From assembly GCF_019207085.1 (NCBI RefSeq), contig NZ_JAATOM010000007.1:219379-283378 (forward strand): DNA of 64,000 nt, written 5' to 3'. The translations under genes and the position numbers were made by a program. Within the stretch, counting starts at the first letter, position 1. Every line of letters starts with the position of its first letter. Below are positions 42,357 to 50,322 of the stretch, piece after piece. Source of the DNA: Variovorax sp. dw_308. GTDB lineage: Bacteria; Pseudomonadota; Gammaproteobacteria; Burkholderiales; Burkholderiaceae_C. The notes under the pieces are model-generated. The model was not told the DNA's origin, made no database searches, and saw nothing but the letters and a program-made list of their open reading frames with translations.

Positions 42357-42890
42357 TCAGTAACCGCTGTTGCCGCCGTTGTTGCCGCCGTAGCCGCCAC
42401 CACCGCTGCGGCCGCCGCCACCACGCGGGCCGGCACCGTAGGGGCTGCGGAAACCGCCATCGCCACCGCCGCCACCGCCGTAGCCACCGCCGCTGCGGCC
42501 ACCACCACCGCCGCCATAGCCGCCGCCGCCACTGCGGCCGCCGCCGCCAGAACCGCCACCACCGTAGCCGCCGCCGCCAGAACCACCACCGCCGTAGCCG
42601 CCGCCACCGCCGCCATAACCGCCGCTACGGGGAGGACGGGCTTCCATCGGACGCGCTTCGTTCACAACGACGCTGCGACCGCCGAGCGGTTGACCATTCA
42701 TACCGTTGATTGCGGCTTGCGCCTCCGCGTCGCTGCCCATCTCGACGAAACCGAAGCCCTTTGAGCGTCCGGTGTCGCGTTCCATCATGACCTTGGCGCT
42801 GGTCACGGCGCCAAATTGGCCGAAGGCCTGTTCGAGGTCTCCGTCGCGCACGGAATATGGCAGGTTGCCGACGTACAGTTTGTTGCCCAT
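42357..42890 (-). CDS. Glycine-rich RNA-binding protein (RRM)
   Basis: The 177-residue protein has one RNA recognition motif at 3-80, with RNP2 KLYVGNL (4-10) and RNP1 KGFGFVEM (44-51). The rest is a low-complexity tail of Gly with Tyr, Ser and Arg (RSGGGGYGG-type units). Proteins of this form in cyanobacteria and plants are cold-induced RNA chaperones. Its Shine-Dalgarno sequence lies inside a perfect hairpin (42893-42934), so translation is probably controlled by RNA structure. The tail may support condensate formation. Confidence 0.93.
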   Translation of the reverse strand: MGNKLYVGNLPYSVRDGDLEQAFGQFGAVTSAKVMMERDTGRSKGFGFVEMGSDAEAQAAINGMNGQPLGGRSVVVNEARPMEARPPRSGGYGGGGGGYGGGGSGGGGYGGGGSGGGGRSGGGGYGGGGGGRSGGGYGGGGGGDGGFRSPYGAGPRGGGGRSGGGGYGGNNGGNSGY

Positions 42891-42892
42891 GA

Positions 42893-42934
42893 CGGGACTC
42901 CTATAAACACATCAAAGAAAGCGATGGAGTCCCG
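42893..42934 (-). promoter_or_regulatory. Hairpin sequestering the RRM gene ribosome-binding site
   Basis: On the mRNA, CGGGACTCC pairs perfectly with GGAGTCCCG across a 24-base loop. The second arm contains the AGGAG site, seven bases before the ATG. It is a candidate RNA thermometer or protein-controlled switch. Confidence 0.75.
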
Positions 42935-43087
42935 ACTGCATATCCAACATGAAACGCTGAGTCGCGCGAAACTGGCCGATCACCCACATTTGCGTCATCC
43001 AAATGTTGCGGAGGTACGCTCGCTCATTATGTGTGAAATACACATTGTGCAAGAATAAATTTGTATCCCGCGCCACGCTTGAGTAAC

Positions 43088-43117
43088 CAAGATAGCTAGT
43101 GCACACTAACTATCTTG
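43088..43117. promoter_or_regulatory. 30-bp dyad, probable operator
   Basis: CAAGATAG-C-TAGTG, two bases, then the complement with a single mismatch. It lies just before a -10-like TAGAAT (43132-43137) and the riboswitch leader of the GDT1-family gene. Confidence 0.55.
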
Positions 43118-43145
43118 CCGTGCCACTGGCCTAGAATGCCTGTTG

Positions 43146-43262
43146 TCATTGGGGAGTAGCCGCCTTCCATTGCGAGAAGGGCTTGCGTCAACAGACTTGT
43201 TCTGCGCCCAGCAGGACATGGTGCAAGCAGTTTCCCACCTGGCGAGACCTTTGACTGTGCAA
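43146..43262 (+). ncRNA. yybP-ykoY-type manganese riboswitch
   Basis: The leader contains GGGGAGTAGCCGCC (43151) and, near its 3' end, CTGGCGAGACC (43239-43249), the two conserved loops of the Mn2+-sensing yybP-ykoY aptamer. It lies upstream of a family of genes that this riboswitch commonly controls. The loop spacing fits the class. Confidence 0.8.
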
Positions 43263-43318
43263 CTTCGGGAATATGGCCGAAGGTGTTGCATGGTCAATTG
43301 CGTCCTTCGGCCTGAGGA
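43263..43318 (+). promoter_or_regulatory. Expression platform of the manganese riboswitch
   Basis: Two mutually exclusive stems share one strand: CTTCGG (43263-43268) can pair with CCGAAG (43277-43282), or GGCCGAAGG (43275-43283) with CCTTCGGCC (43304-43312). The second stem ends just before the GAGGA ribosome-binding site. No T-tract follows, so control is probably translational. Confidence 0.55.
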
Positions 43319-43329
43319 ACTCACACATC

Positions 43330-43890
43330 ATGGAAGCTTTTCTGGTTGCGACGGGCATCGTCTCGCTCGCGGAAATGGGCGACAAGACGCAACTGCTGGC
43401 GCTGGTGCTCGCCGCGCGTTTTCGCAAACCCTGGCCAATCGTCATAGGCATATTCGCCGCAACGATCGTCAACCACGCGCTGGCGGGCGCCGTCGGCACC
43501 TTTGTCACCCACTGGCTGGGGCCGGTCGCCTTGCGCTGGATCCTGGGCGTGTCCTTCATCGCGATGGCGGTCTGGATGCTGATCCCGGACAAGCTCGATG
43601 AAGACGAAGGCGCGGCCCGCTCGCACTTCGGCGTCTTCGGCACAACGGTGATCTCCTTCTTCCTTGCAGAGATGGGTGACAAGACCCAGATCGCGACCGT
43701 GATGCTGGCCGCACGTTTCGTCAATGACTACGTCTGGGTCGTTGCCGGCACCACGCTGGGCATGATGCTGGCGAACGTACCCGTGGTGTTCTTCGGTGAA
43801 CGCATCATGCGGCGCGTGCCGATCAAGCTTGTGCATGGCGTGTCGGCTGCGATCTTCCTCGGGCTCGGCATCATCGCGATCCTGAGTTGA
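43330..43890 (+). CDS. TMEM165/GDT1 (UPF0016) family manganese exporter
   Basis: The 186-residue protein has six hydrophobic segments arranged as two repeats. Each carries the family hallmark EMGDKTQ: SLAEMGDKTQLLALVLAARF near the N terminus and FLAEMGDKTQIATVMLAARF in the middle. Bacterial members such as MneA/Mnx export manganese. The yybP-ykoY-type leader in front supports that substrate. A GAGGA site precedes the ATG. Confidence 0.92.
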   Translation: MEAFLVATGIVSLAEMGDKTQLLALVLAARFRKPWPIVIGIFAATIVNHALAGAVGTFVTHWLGPVALRWILGVSFIAMAVWMLIPDKLDEDEGAARSHFGVFGTTVISFFLAEMGDKTQIATVMLAARFVNDYVWVVAGTTLGMMLANVPVVFFGERIMRRVPIKLVHGVSAAIFLGLGIIAILS

Positions 43891-43934
43891 AGTCCCGGGC
43901 CGGGCAGCGCCTGGCCTGCCGGGGATATACTCCC

Positions 43935-43986
43935 CTCGCGCCGATTTGCTACAGCTTGCGGGCGCTTAACAAATTCAGCTAAAGAC
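43935..43986 (+). ncRNA. SAM-II-like riboswitch upstream of metX
   Basis: The compact leader reads TCGCGCCGATTTGC, GCTTGCGGGCGCTTAACAAA and CAGCTAAAG. This matches the SAM-II consensus with its GCGC hairpin, the downstream AAAT segment and the AGCUAAA pseudoknot strand. A methionine gene follows, as expected for an S-adenosylmethionine sensor. Confidence 0.8.
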
Positions 43987-43995
43987 CGTGGCCGA

Positions 43996-44029
43996 CCCGG
44001 CTCGTTTTTTTAGCGAGGCCGGGTTTTTT
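43996..44029 (+). terminator. Intrinsic terminator in the metX leader
   Basis: CCCGGCTCG pairs with CGA-G-GCCGGG (one bulged G), followed by six T. It is ten bases after the SAM-II-like aptamer and 90 bases before metX, consistent with transcription attenuation. Confidence 0.75.
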
Positions 44030-44119
44030 CATGCGCACATTTGCCCACGCTCATCAGTTCGTGTATCGCTGCCCCCCGAGGGGGAACTCAACGTCCTACG
44101 GGCGGCCGGGCGAACGTTG

Positions 44120-45280
44120 ATGTCACTCGAAGCCACCCCCCAATCGATGTCCTTCGCGCGTCCGCTCGCGCTGCGCAGCGGCGCGTCGATCGCCAACTAC
44201 ACGCTGGCCTACGAAACCTACGGCGCGCTCAACGCGGACAGGAGCAATGCGGTCCTGATCTGCCACGCGCTCAATGCCGACCATCACGTCGCCGGCAGCT
44301 ATGCGGGCAAGCCCCGGTCCGAGGGCTGGTGGGACAACATGATCGGCCCGGGCAAGCCGGTCGACACCAATCGCTTCTTCGTGATCGGCGTGAACAACCT
44401 CGGCTCCTGCTTCGGCTCGACCGGCCCCATGCATGTCGACCCTGCCACCGGCCGGGTCTACGGCGCGGACTTTCCGGTGGTGACGGTCGAGGACTGGGTC
44501 GACGCGCAAGCCGTGCTGCTCGAAGCGCTGGGCATCCAGACACTCGCCGCCGTGATGGGCGGCAGCCTGGGCGGCATGCAGGCGCTGAGCTGGACCTTGC
44601 AATATCCCGACCGCGTGCGCCACGCCGTGGTCGTGGCCAGCGCCCCGAACCTCACGGCCGAGAACATCGCCTTCAACGAAGTCGCGCGCCGCGCCATCGT
44701 CACCGATCCGGACTTTCACGGCGGCCACTTCTACGAGCAGGGCGTGGTGCCCAAGCGCGGCCTGCGCATCGCCCGCATGATCGGCCACATCACCTACCTC
44801 AGCGACGACGTGATGAACGAGAAATTCGGTCGCATGCTGCGCAGCGCGGCCGAGGGCGAAGCGGCCGGGCCGAACTACCGTTATTCGACCCAACAGGTCG
44901 AGTTCCAGATCGAGAGCTACCTGCGCTACCAGGGCGACAAGTTCGCCGAATACTTCGACGCCAACACCTACCTGCTCATCACCCGCGCGCTCGACTACTT
45001 CGATCCGGCGCGCGCATGCGGCGGCAACCTTACCGAAGCGCTGGCCAAGGCCACGGCCAAGTTCCTGCTCGTGAGCTTCACCACCGACTGGCGCTTCTCG
45101 CCGGCGCGCAGCCGCGAGATCGTCAAGGCGCTGCTCGACAACCGTCGCAGCGTGAGCTATGCCGAGATCGACGCGCCGCACGGCCACGATGCCTTCCTGC
45201 TTGACGACGCGCGCTACTTCGGCGTGGTGCGTTCCTTCTTCGATCGGATCGCGTTCAGCAATGAAGGGAGGCAGGCATGA
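44120..45280 (+). CDS. metX: Homoserine O-acyltransferase (acetyl or succinyl)
   Basis: The 386-residue alpha/beta-hydrolase-fold protein has the nucleophile elbow GGSLGGMQ with Ser149, and the C-terminal HGHDAFL supplies the catalytic His. It activates homoserine for methionine synthesis. Whether it uses acetyl- or succinyl-CoA cannot be read directly; many betaproteobacterial MetX proteins are succinyltransferases. The ATG at 44120 is chosen because the protein start SLEATPQSMSFARPL is family-like; 44 codons upstream would run into the terminator. It precedes metW. Confidence 0.94.
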   Translation: MSLEATPQSMSFARPLALRSGASIANYTLAYETYGALNADRSNAVLICHALNADHHVAGSYAGKPRSEGWWDNMIGPGKPVDTNRFFVIGVNNLGSCFGSTGPMHVDPATGRVYGADFPVVTVEDWVDAQAVLLEALGIQTLAAVMGGSLGGMQALSWTLQYPDRVRHAVVVASAPNLTAENIAFNEVARRAIVTDPDFHGGHFYEQGVVPKRGLRIARMIGHITYLSDDVMNEKFGRMLRSAAEGEAAGPNYRYSTQQVEFQIESYLRYQGDKFAEYFDANTYLLITRALDYFDPARACGGNLTEALAKATAKFLLVSFTTDWRFSPARSREIVKALLDNRRSVSYAEIDAPHGHDAFLLDDARYFGVVRSFFDRIAFSNEGRQA

Positions 45281-45320
45281 GACATCCGGTGTCAACCCTC
45301 TTGAGAGATTTCAATCCGGC

Positions 45321-45428
45321 AGGCGCTCGCACCGCAGCGCACAGCGCGGAGGTTATCCAATGAGCGCCGCCCGGCCGCCCGAAGGCGCTCGCACCGCAGC
45401 GCGCAGCGCGGAGGTTATCCAATGAGCG
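45321..45428 (+). repeat. Tandem 46-bp direct repeat spanning ribosome-binding site and start codon of metW
   Basis: Copies at 45321-45366 and 45383-45428 (period 62) differ at one base. Each contains GCGGAGGTTATCCAATGAGCG, so the ribosome-binding site and ATG are duplicated. Confidence 0.93.
45360..45425 (+). CDS. Possible 21-residue leader peptide before metW
   Basis: The ATG of the first repeat copy opens a 21-codon frame (MSAARPPEGARTAARSAEVIQ without the first codon context repeated). Its TGA overlaps the metW ATG (ATGA). The ribosome-binding site is identical to that of metW. It may arise purely from the duplication and may or may not be translated. Confidence 0.45.
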   Translation: MSAARPPEGARTAARSAEVIQ

Positions 45429-46006
45429 ACCTTGCCACGCAGAGACTCATCGCCCAGCTCGTACCGCAAGGCTCGCGCGTGCTCGACCTCGGTTGCGGCG
45501 ACGGCGCATTGCTCGACCTGCTGCAGCGCGAGCGCGGCTGCAGCGGCTACGGCGTGGAGATTGCAGACGGCAACGTCATCAAGTGCGTGCAGCGCGGCGT
45601 CGACGTGCTGCAGTTGAACCTCGACGAAGGCCTGACCATGTTCGGCGATGCGTCCTTCGACGTGGTGCTGCAGATCGACACGCTGCAGAACCTGCGCAAT
45701 GCCGAGATCATGCTGCGCGAGACCGCACGCGTGGGCCGCATCGGGATCGTTGCGTTCCCGAACTTCGCGCATTGGCCCAATCGCCTCAGCGTGGCGCGCG
45801 GGCGCATGCCGGTCACGCGCCGCCTGCCCTACCAGTGGTATGACACGCCGAACATCCGCGTCGGCACCTTCAAGGACTTCGAAGTGCTCGCGCAGCGCAA
45901 CAAGCTGCGCCTGCTCGACGCCTTCGGCCTGCAGAACGAGCGCGAGGTGCGCTGGCTGCCGAACGCGCGCGCCAGCACGGCCGTGTTCAAGTTCGAACGC
46001 GCCTGA
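45422..46006 (+). CDS. metW: Methionine biosynthesis protein MetW
   Basis: The 194-residue class I methyltransferase fold has SAM motif I VLDLGCGDGALL (about 20-31). The conserved MetW stretches NVIKCVQRGVDVLQLNLDEGL and FPNFAHWPNRL are intact. MetW partners MetX; in several proteobacteria it is required for full homoserine acyltransferase activity. It is preceded by the duplicated initiation region. Confidence 0.95.
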   Translation: MSDLATQRLIAQLVPQGSRVLDLGCGDGALLDLLQRERGCSGYGVEIADGNVIKCVQRGVDVLQLNLDEGLTMFGDASFDVVLQIDTLQNLRNAEIMLRETARVGRIGIVAFPNFAHWPNRLSVARGRMPVTRRLPYQWYDTPNIRVGTFKDFEVLAQRNKLRLLDAFGLQNEREVRWLPNARASTAVFKFERA

Positions 46007-46091
46007 CCTGCTTGCGATGCTGCCCCGCGGAACAGGCGCGGGTAGTAAGCTTTGCGGCCTCCAACCGCAACAAGAACCAGGGCACCACGTC

Positions 46092-47354
46092 ATGAGCTTC
46101 CCGCTGGGCTGCATTGCCGACGACTTCACGGGCGCGACCGATCTCGCCAACAACCTGGTGCGCGCCGGCATGCGCGTGGTGCAGACGATCGGCGTGCCCA
46201 GGGGGCCGCTGGGCGCCGAGGTGGATGCGGTCGTGGTGGCGCTCAAGTCGCGCACCATCGCGCCCGCCAATGCCATCGCGCAGTCTCTGGAAGCCTTGCG
46301 CTGGTTGCAGGCGCAGGGCGTGAAGCAGGTCTACTTCAAGTACTGCTCGACCTTCGACAGCACGCCGCAAGGCAACATCGGCCCGGTGACCGAAGCGCTG
46401 ATGGATGCGCTGGCCACCGACTTCACCATTGCCACGCCGGCCTTTCCCGACAACCAGCGCACGGTGTTCAAGGGCTACCTGTTCGTCGGCGACGTGTTGC
46501 TCAGCGAGAGCGGCATGAAGGACCATCCGCTGACGCCGATGACGGACCCGAACCTCGTGCGCGTGATGCAGGCGCAGTGCCGGCGCAAGGTGGGCTTGAT
46601 CGACCACCGCGCGGTGGCGGCGGGCGCCGATGCGGTGCGCGCGCGCATCACGCAACTCAAGGCGGACGGCGTGGCCATCGCCGTGGTCGATGCGGTATCG
46701 AACGACGACCTGCTCCGGCTCGGTCCGGCCCTGGCCGACATGCCGTTGGTGACGGCCGGCTCGGGCGTCGCCATCGGGCTGCCGGGCAACTTCGGCATCG
46801 CGCCCTCGCCGCGCGCAGCTGCGTTGCCGGCGGTGGATGGCTTGCATGCGGTGGTGTCGGGCAGCTGTTCCACCGCCACCAACCGGCAGGTGCGCGACTT
46901 CATTGCGCGCGGCCATCCGGCGCTCGCGCTGGACCCGATCGCCGTGTCGGAAGGCCGCCAGGGTGCGGACGCGGCGCTCGCATGGGCCGGGCCGCTGCTG
47001 GCCAGGGGGCCGGTGCTGGTCTATTCCACGGCCGACCCGCAGCAGGTCAAGGCCACGCAAGGGCAACTGGGGGTGGAAGCCGCCGGCGCGCTCATGGAGC
47101 GCACGCTGGCCGCGGTGGCGCGCGGCATGGTGGAGCGCGGCGTACGGCGCCTGCTCGTGGCGGGCGGCGAGACATCGGGGGCCTGCGTGCAGGCGCTCGG
47201 CATCGCACAACTGCAGATCGGCGCGCAGATCGATCCCGGGGTGCCGTGGTGCCATGCGCTGGCCGATGGGGCGCCTGCGCCCGGCATGCACATCGCGCTC
47301 AAGTCCGGCAATTTCGGCAGCGACGACTTCTTTACCAAGGCCTTCGGCGCATGA
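46092..47354 (+). CDS. otnK: 3-oxo-tetronate kinase
   Basis: The 420-residue four-carbon acid sugar kinase (DUF1537) starts LGCIADDFTGATDLANNLV, the family N terminus. It contains YFKYCSTFDSTPQGNIGPV and a C-terminal nucleotide-binding part (VAGGETSGACVQALG, LKSGNFGSDDFF). It phosphorylates 3-oxo-tetronate. Its stop overlaps the otnC start (ATGA), and a hydroxypyruvate-isomerase-like gene follows, giving the otnK-otnC-otnI cassette for L-threonate/D-erythronate-type acids. Confidence 0.93.
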   Translation: MSFPLGCIADDFTGATDLANNLVRAGMRVVQTIGVPRGPLGAEVDAVVVALKSRTIAPANAIAQSLEALRWLQAQGVKQVYFKYCSTFDSTPQGNIGPVTEALMDALATDFTIATPAFPDNQRTVFKGYLFVGDVLLSESGMKDHPLTPMTDPNLVRVMQAQCRRKVGLIDHRAVAAGADAVRARITQLKADGVAIAVVDAVSNDDLLRLGPALADMPLVTAGSGVAIGLPGNFGIAPSPRAAALPAVDGLHAVVSGSCSTATNRQVRDFIARGHPALALDPIAVSEGRQGADAALAWAGPLLARGPVLVYSTADPQQVKATQGQLGVEAAGALMERTLAAVARGMVERGVRRLLVAGGETSGACVQALGIAQLQIGAQIDPGVPWCHALADGAPAPGMHIALKSGNFGSDDFFTKAFGA

Positions 47355-48028
47355 CCGAATCCGGGGGGCGCGAGGAGATCTGCCGCGTCGGCGCCAGCCT
47401 GTTCGCACGCGGGTACGTGCACGCCACCGCCGGCAATATCAGCGTGCGGCTGGAGGGCGGCGGCTACCTCATCACGCCGACCGATGCATGCCTGGGCGCG
47501 CTCGATCCGGCACGCCTGGCGCGCCTCGATGCCGACGGCAGGCAGTTGAGCGGCGACCGCGCGAGCAAGACCATCGCGCTGCACAGGCGCATCTATGCGG
47601 CAGCGACACGCTTCGATGCGAACACGCGCTGCGTGATTCACACGCACAGCACGCATTGCGTGGCGCTGACCCTGCAGCCGCCCGCGGGCGAGGAGCCGGA
47701 ACTGCTGCCACCACTCACGCCCTACTTCGTCATGAAGGTCGGTCACGTGCCGCTGATCCCCTACCACCGCCCGGGCGCCCCTGAAGCGGCCGAGGCCGTG
47801 GCCCGGACCATCACCCGCCGCGGCGAGGCCGGCGCGCCGATCCGCGCCGTGATGCTGGAGCGCCTGGGTCCCAACGTATGGCATGACACGCCCGCCGCTG
47901 CGATGGCCACGCTCGAGGAGCTCGAGGAAACGGCTCGCCTGTGGCTGCTGATGCGCGACGGTGAGCCCGCGCCGTTGAGCGCGGCCGCCATCGACGAGTT
48001 GCGCGCCAGCTTCGGCGCGCGCTGGTAG
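47351..48028 (+). CDS. otnC: 3-oxo-tetronate 4-phosphate decarboxylase
   Basis: The 225-residue class II aldolase/adducin-fold protein shows GNISVRLEGGGYLITPT as the phosphate-binding block and VIHTHSTHCVAL with two metal-binding His. A third His is expected further on. It decarboxylates the kinase product to dihydroxyacetone phosphate. It is translationally coupled to otnK by a four-base overlap. Confidence 0.92.
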   Translation: MTESGGREEICRVGASLFARGYVHATAGNISVRLEGGGYLITPTDACLGALDPARLARLDADGRQLSGDRASKTIALHRRIYAAATRFDANTRCVIHTHSTHCVALTLQPPAGEEPELLPPLTPYFVMKVGHVPLIPYHRPGAPEAAEAVARTITRRGEAGAPIRAVMLERLGPNVWHDTPAAAMATLEELEETARLWLLMRDGEPAPLSAAAIDELRASFGARW

Positions 48029-48090
48029 AACACGCACACACGCCGTCGCGAATCCCGCAACACCGAGAGACAACACCGAGAGGAACACCC

Positions 48091-48912
48091 ATGCCCCGCT
48101 TTGCAGCCAACCTGTCGATGCTCTACACCGACCGGCCTTTCCTGGATCGCTTCGAAGCCGCTGCGCGCGACGGCTTCAAGGCAGTGGAATACCTGTTCCC
48201 CTATGCCTTCCCCGCGAACGAGCTGGCCGCGCGCCTGAAGGCCAACGGTTTGCAGCAAGTGCTGTTCAATGCGCCGCCTGGCGGCGATTCACCCGAGACC
48301 GTCAACACGGCATGGGAGCAAGGTTCGCGCGGCACCGCCAGCGTGCCCGGCCGCGAGGCGGAGTTCCGCTACGGCGTGCGGCAAGCCCTCGAATACGCCG
48401 CCGCGCTCGACTGTCCGCGCATCCACGTGATGGCCGGGCTGCTTGCCGACGACCAGACGCGCGAGGGCCTGCGCGGGGTGTACATCGACAACCTGCACTG
48501 GGCCGCGGTCGAAGCCGCCAAGTCCGGCCGGGACATCCTGATCGAGCCGATCAACACCCGCGACGTGCCGCGTTTCTTCCTCAACCGGCAGGACCATGCG
48601 CACGAGATCGTCGAGGCCGTCGGCGCCCTCAATCTGCGGGTGCAGATGGACCTGTACCACTGCCAGATCGTCGAAGGCGACGTGGCGATGAAGCTGCGCA
48701 AGTACCTGCCGACCGGCCGCGTCGGCCACATGCAGATCGCCGGCGTGCCCGAGCGGCATGAGCCCGACATCGGCGAACTGAACCATCCCTACCTGTTCAG
48801 CGTCATCGACGAGCTGGCCGCGCAGGGCCACTGGGACGGCTGGATCGGTTGCGAATACCGTCCGCGCGGCGGCACCGGCGAAGGCCTGGGCTGGGCGCGT
48901 GGCTTGTTGTGA
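48091..48912 (+). CDS. otnI: 2-oxo-tetronate isomerase (hydroxypyruvate isomerase family)
   Basis: The 273-residue TIM-barrel protein of the Hyi family starts PRFAANLSMLYTDRPFLDRF and contains VEYLFPYAFP, LIEPINTRDVPRFFLN with the metal Glu, QMDLYHCQI and GCEYRPRGGT with a second Glu. In the otn cassette it converts 2-oxo- to 3-oxo-tetronate. On sequence alone hydroxypyruvate isomerase is possible, but the neighbours favour OtnI. GAGAGGAAC precedes the start. Confidence 0.88.
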   Translation: MPRFAANLSMLYTDRPFLDRFEAAARDGFKAVEYLFPYAFPANELAARLKANGLQQVLFNAPPGGDSPETVNTAWEQGSRGTASVPGREAEFRYGVRQALEYAAALDCPRIHVMAGLLADDQTREGLRGVYIDNLHWAAVEAAKSGRDILIEPINTRDVPRFFLNRQDHAHEIVEAVGALNLRVQMDLYHCQIVEGDVAMKLRKYLPTGRVGHMQIAGVPERHEPDIGELNHPYLFSVIDELAAQGHWDGWIGCEYRPRGGTGEGLGWARGLL

Positions 48913-49497
48913 ATGCCCTTCACGCTCGCCGAGCCGGTCCACAGCGAACTGCTGCTCAAGAAAAGTCGCTTCATCGGTTGCGTGCAGGCGGTGGCCGACC
49001 GGCCCGCGGCGCTGGCCGTGGTCGAAGGCCTGCGGGCGCAACACCCGGGCGCGGCGCATGTCTGCTGGGCCCTGATGGCCGGTGGCCAATCGGCCGCCAA
49101 TGACGACGGCGAGCCCGGCGGCACGGCTGGCCGGCCCATGCTCGAAGTGCTGCGGCACCAACACCTGGAGGGCGTGCTGGCGACGGTGGTGCGCTACTTC
49201 GGCGGTGTGAAGCTGGGCGCCGGCGGACTCGTGCGTGCCTACACCGATTGCGTGGCGCAGGCCTTGCTCACGGCGGCGCCCGTGCCCCTGGTCCCGCAAC
49301 GGAGCCTCTGTTGCGCCGTGCCGTATGCGCTCGAAGGATTGGTGCGAAGGGAGATCGGCGCGGCCGGTGGCGTGCTCGAAGAGGTGCGCCACGAGACACT
49401 GGTGCAGTTCAGGTTGTCGCTGGCGGCGTCTCAGGTGACGGCCTTCGTCGCGCGCCTTGACGATGCCGCACAAGGCCGCGTCGACTGGCGGGCTTGA
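48913..49497 (+). CDS. YigZ/IMPACT family protein
   Basis: The 194-residue protein has the UPF0029 N-terminal domain with the signature ANDDGEPGGTAGRPMLEVL and VVRYFGGVKLGAGGLVRAY, followed by a small ferredoxin-like C-terminal domain. Its ATG directly follows the otnI stop. The molecular function of YigZ is not established; eukaryotic IMPACT regulates translation stress. It is unrelated in function to the otn genes as far as known. Confidence 0.92.
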   Translation: MPFTLAEPVHSELLLKKSRFIGCVQAVADRPAALAVVEGLRAQHPGAAHVCWALMAGGQSAANDDGEPGGTAGRPMLEVLRHQHLEGVLATVVRYFGGVKLGAGGLVRAYTDCVAQALLTAAPVPLVPQRSLCCAVPYALEGLVRREIGAAGGVLEEVRHETLVQFRLSLAASQVTAFVARLDDAAQGRVDWRA

Positions 49498-49715
49498 ATC
49501 TTCCGGGCATGGCGCCTACCATGCTATGGATTTCATAGCGTCACCTTGAAGGCGCGCGCTACGAAAAGGGCCAGCGCCTTGTCTCTGCCACAACGTAGAC
49601 GATAGTTCAAGGGGAGTTCGACAAGTAACGTTTTTGGTTACGCATCTTTCCCAATGAAGTACTGACGTGCGGAAGTGCGTTCTTACGATACATAACTTTT
49701 CCAGGAGCTACACCT

Positions 49716-50267
49716 TTGGCCACTCAGTCCCCCTTCTTCGGCAAGCGCACCAGCGATACCGACTCTCTCCCTTCCCGCCCGGCTCCGCTGGTGGGTTCGC
49801 CAACCAACCTGTCAGGCTCCCCCGTGAACCAGGCTTCGCTCGTCAATGCACAAGTCGCCAATGCCGTAGCTCCTCCGGTCAAGGAAGGCGGCAGCAAGCT
49901 CACCGTCGGCCCGAACATCAAGCTCAAGGGCGTCGAGATCACCGATTGCGACACGCTCGTGGTGGAAGGCCTGGTCGAGGCGACGATGGAATCGCGCGTG
50001 ATGCAGATCGCCGAGCAGGGCGCCTACAAGGGCTCCGCCGAGATCGACATCGCCGAGATCCATGGCACCTTCGACGGCAACCTCACCGTGCGCGAGCGCC
50101 TGGTCATCCACTCGACGGGCAAGGTCACGGGCAAGATCCGCTACGGCAAGATCGTCATCGAGGAAGGCGGCCAGCTGTCGGGCGAGATCACCTTCGGCAC
50201 GAGCGGGAAGAGCGAAAGCAAGCCGCCCGTCGTCGAAAGCAAGCCTGCCCTGCAGGCGGCGGCCTAG
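49716..50267 (+). CDS. Bactofilin (polymer-forming cytoskeletal protein)
   Basis: The protein has 183 residues from a TTG start with AGGAG eight bases upstream. The central beta-helix domain (about 60-165) shows the typical regular strands: LTVGPNIKLKGVEITDCDTLVVEG and IAEIHGTFDGNLTVRERLVIHSTGKVTGKIRYG. The N and C termini are disordered and rich in Ser, Pro and Lys. Bactofilins polymerise without nucleotide and organise cell shape or envelope synthesis. It is a single gene with a 218-base leader region. Confidence 0.92.
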   Translation: MATQSPFFGKRTSDTDSLPSRPAPLVGSPTNLSGSPVNQASLVNAQVANAVAPPVKEGGSKLTVGPNIKLKGVEITDCDTLVVEGLVEATMESRVMQIAEQGAYKGSAEIDIAEIHGTFDGNLTVRERLVIHSTGKVTGKIRYGKIVIEEGGQLSGEITFGTSGKSESKPPVVESKPALQAAA

Positions 50268-50322
50268 GCTTTTCAACGTCCCCGGGGCAGGGCCGCGCGA
50301 GGCCTGCCTCCCAACGGGGATC

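Noticed and set aside
45321..45428. Direct repeats considered as attachment sites of a mobile element
   Set aside because: Only 16 bases lie between the copies and no integrase is near; they duplicate a translation start instead.
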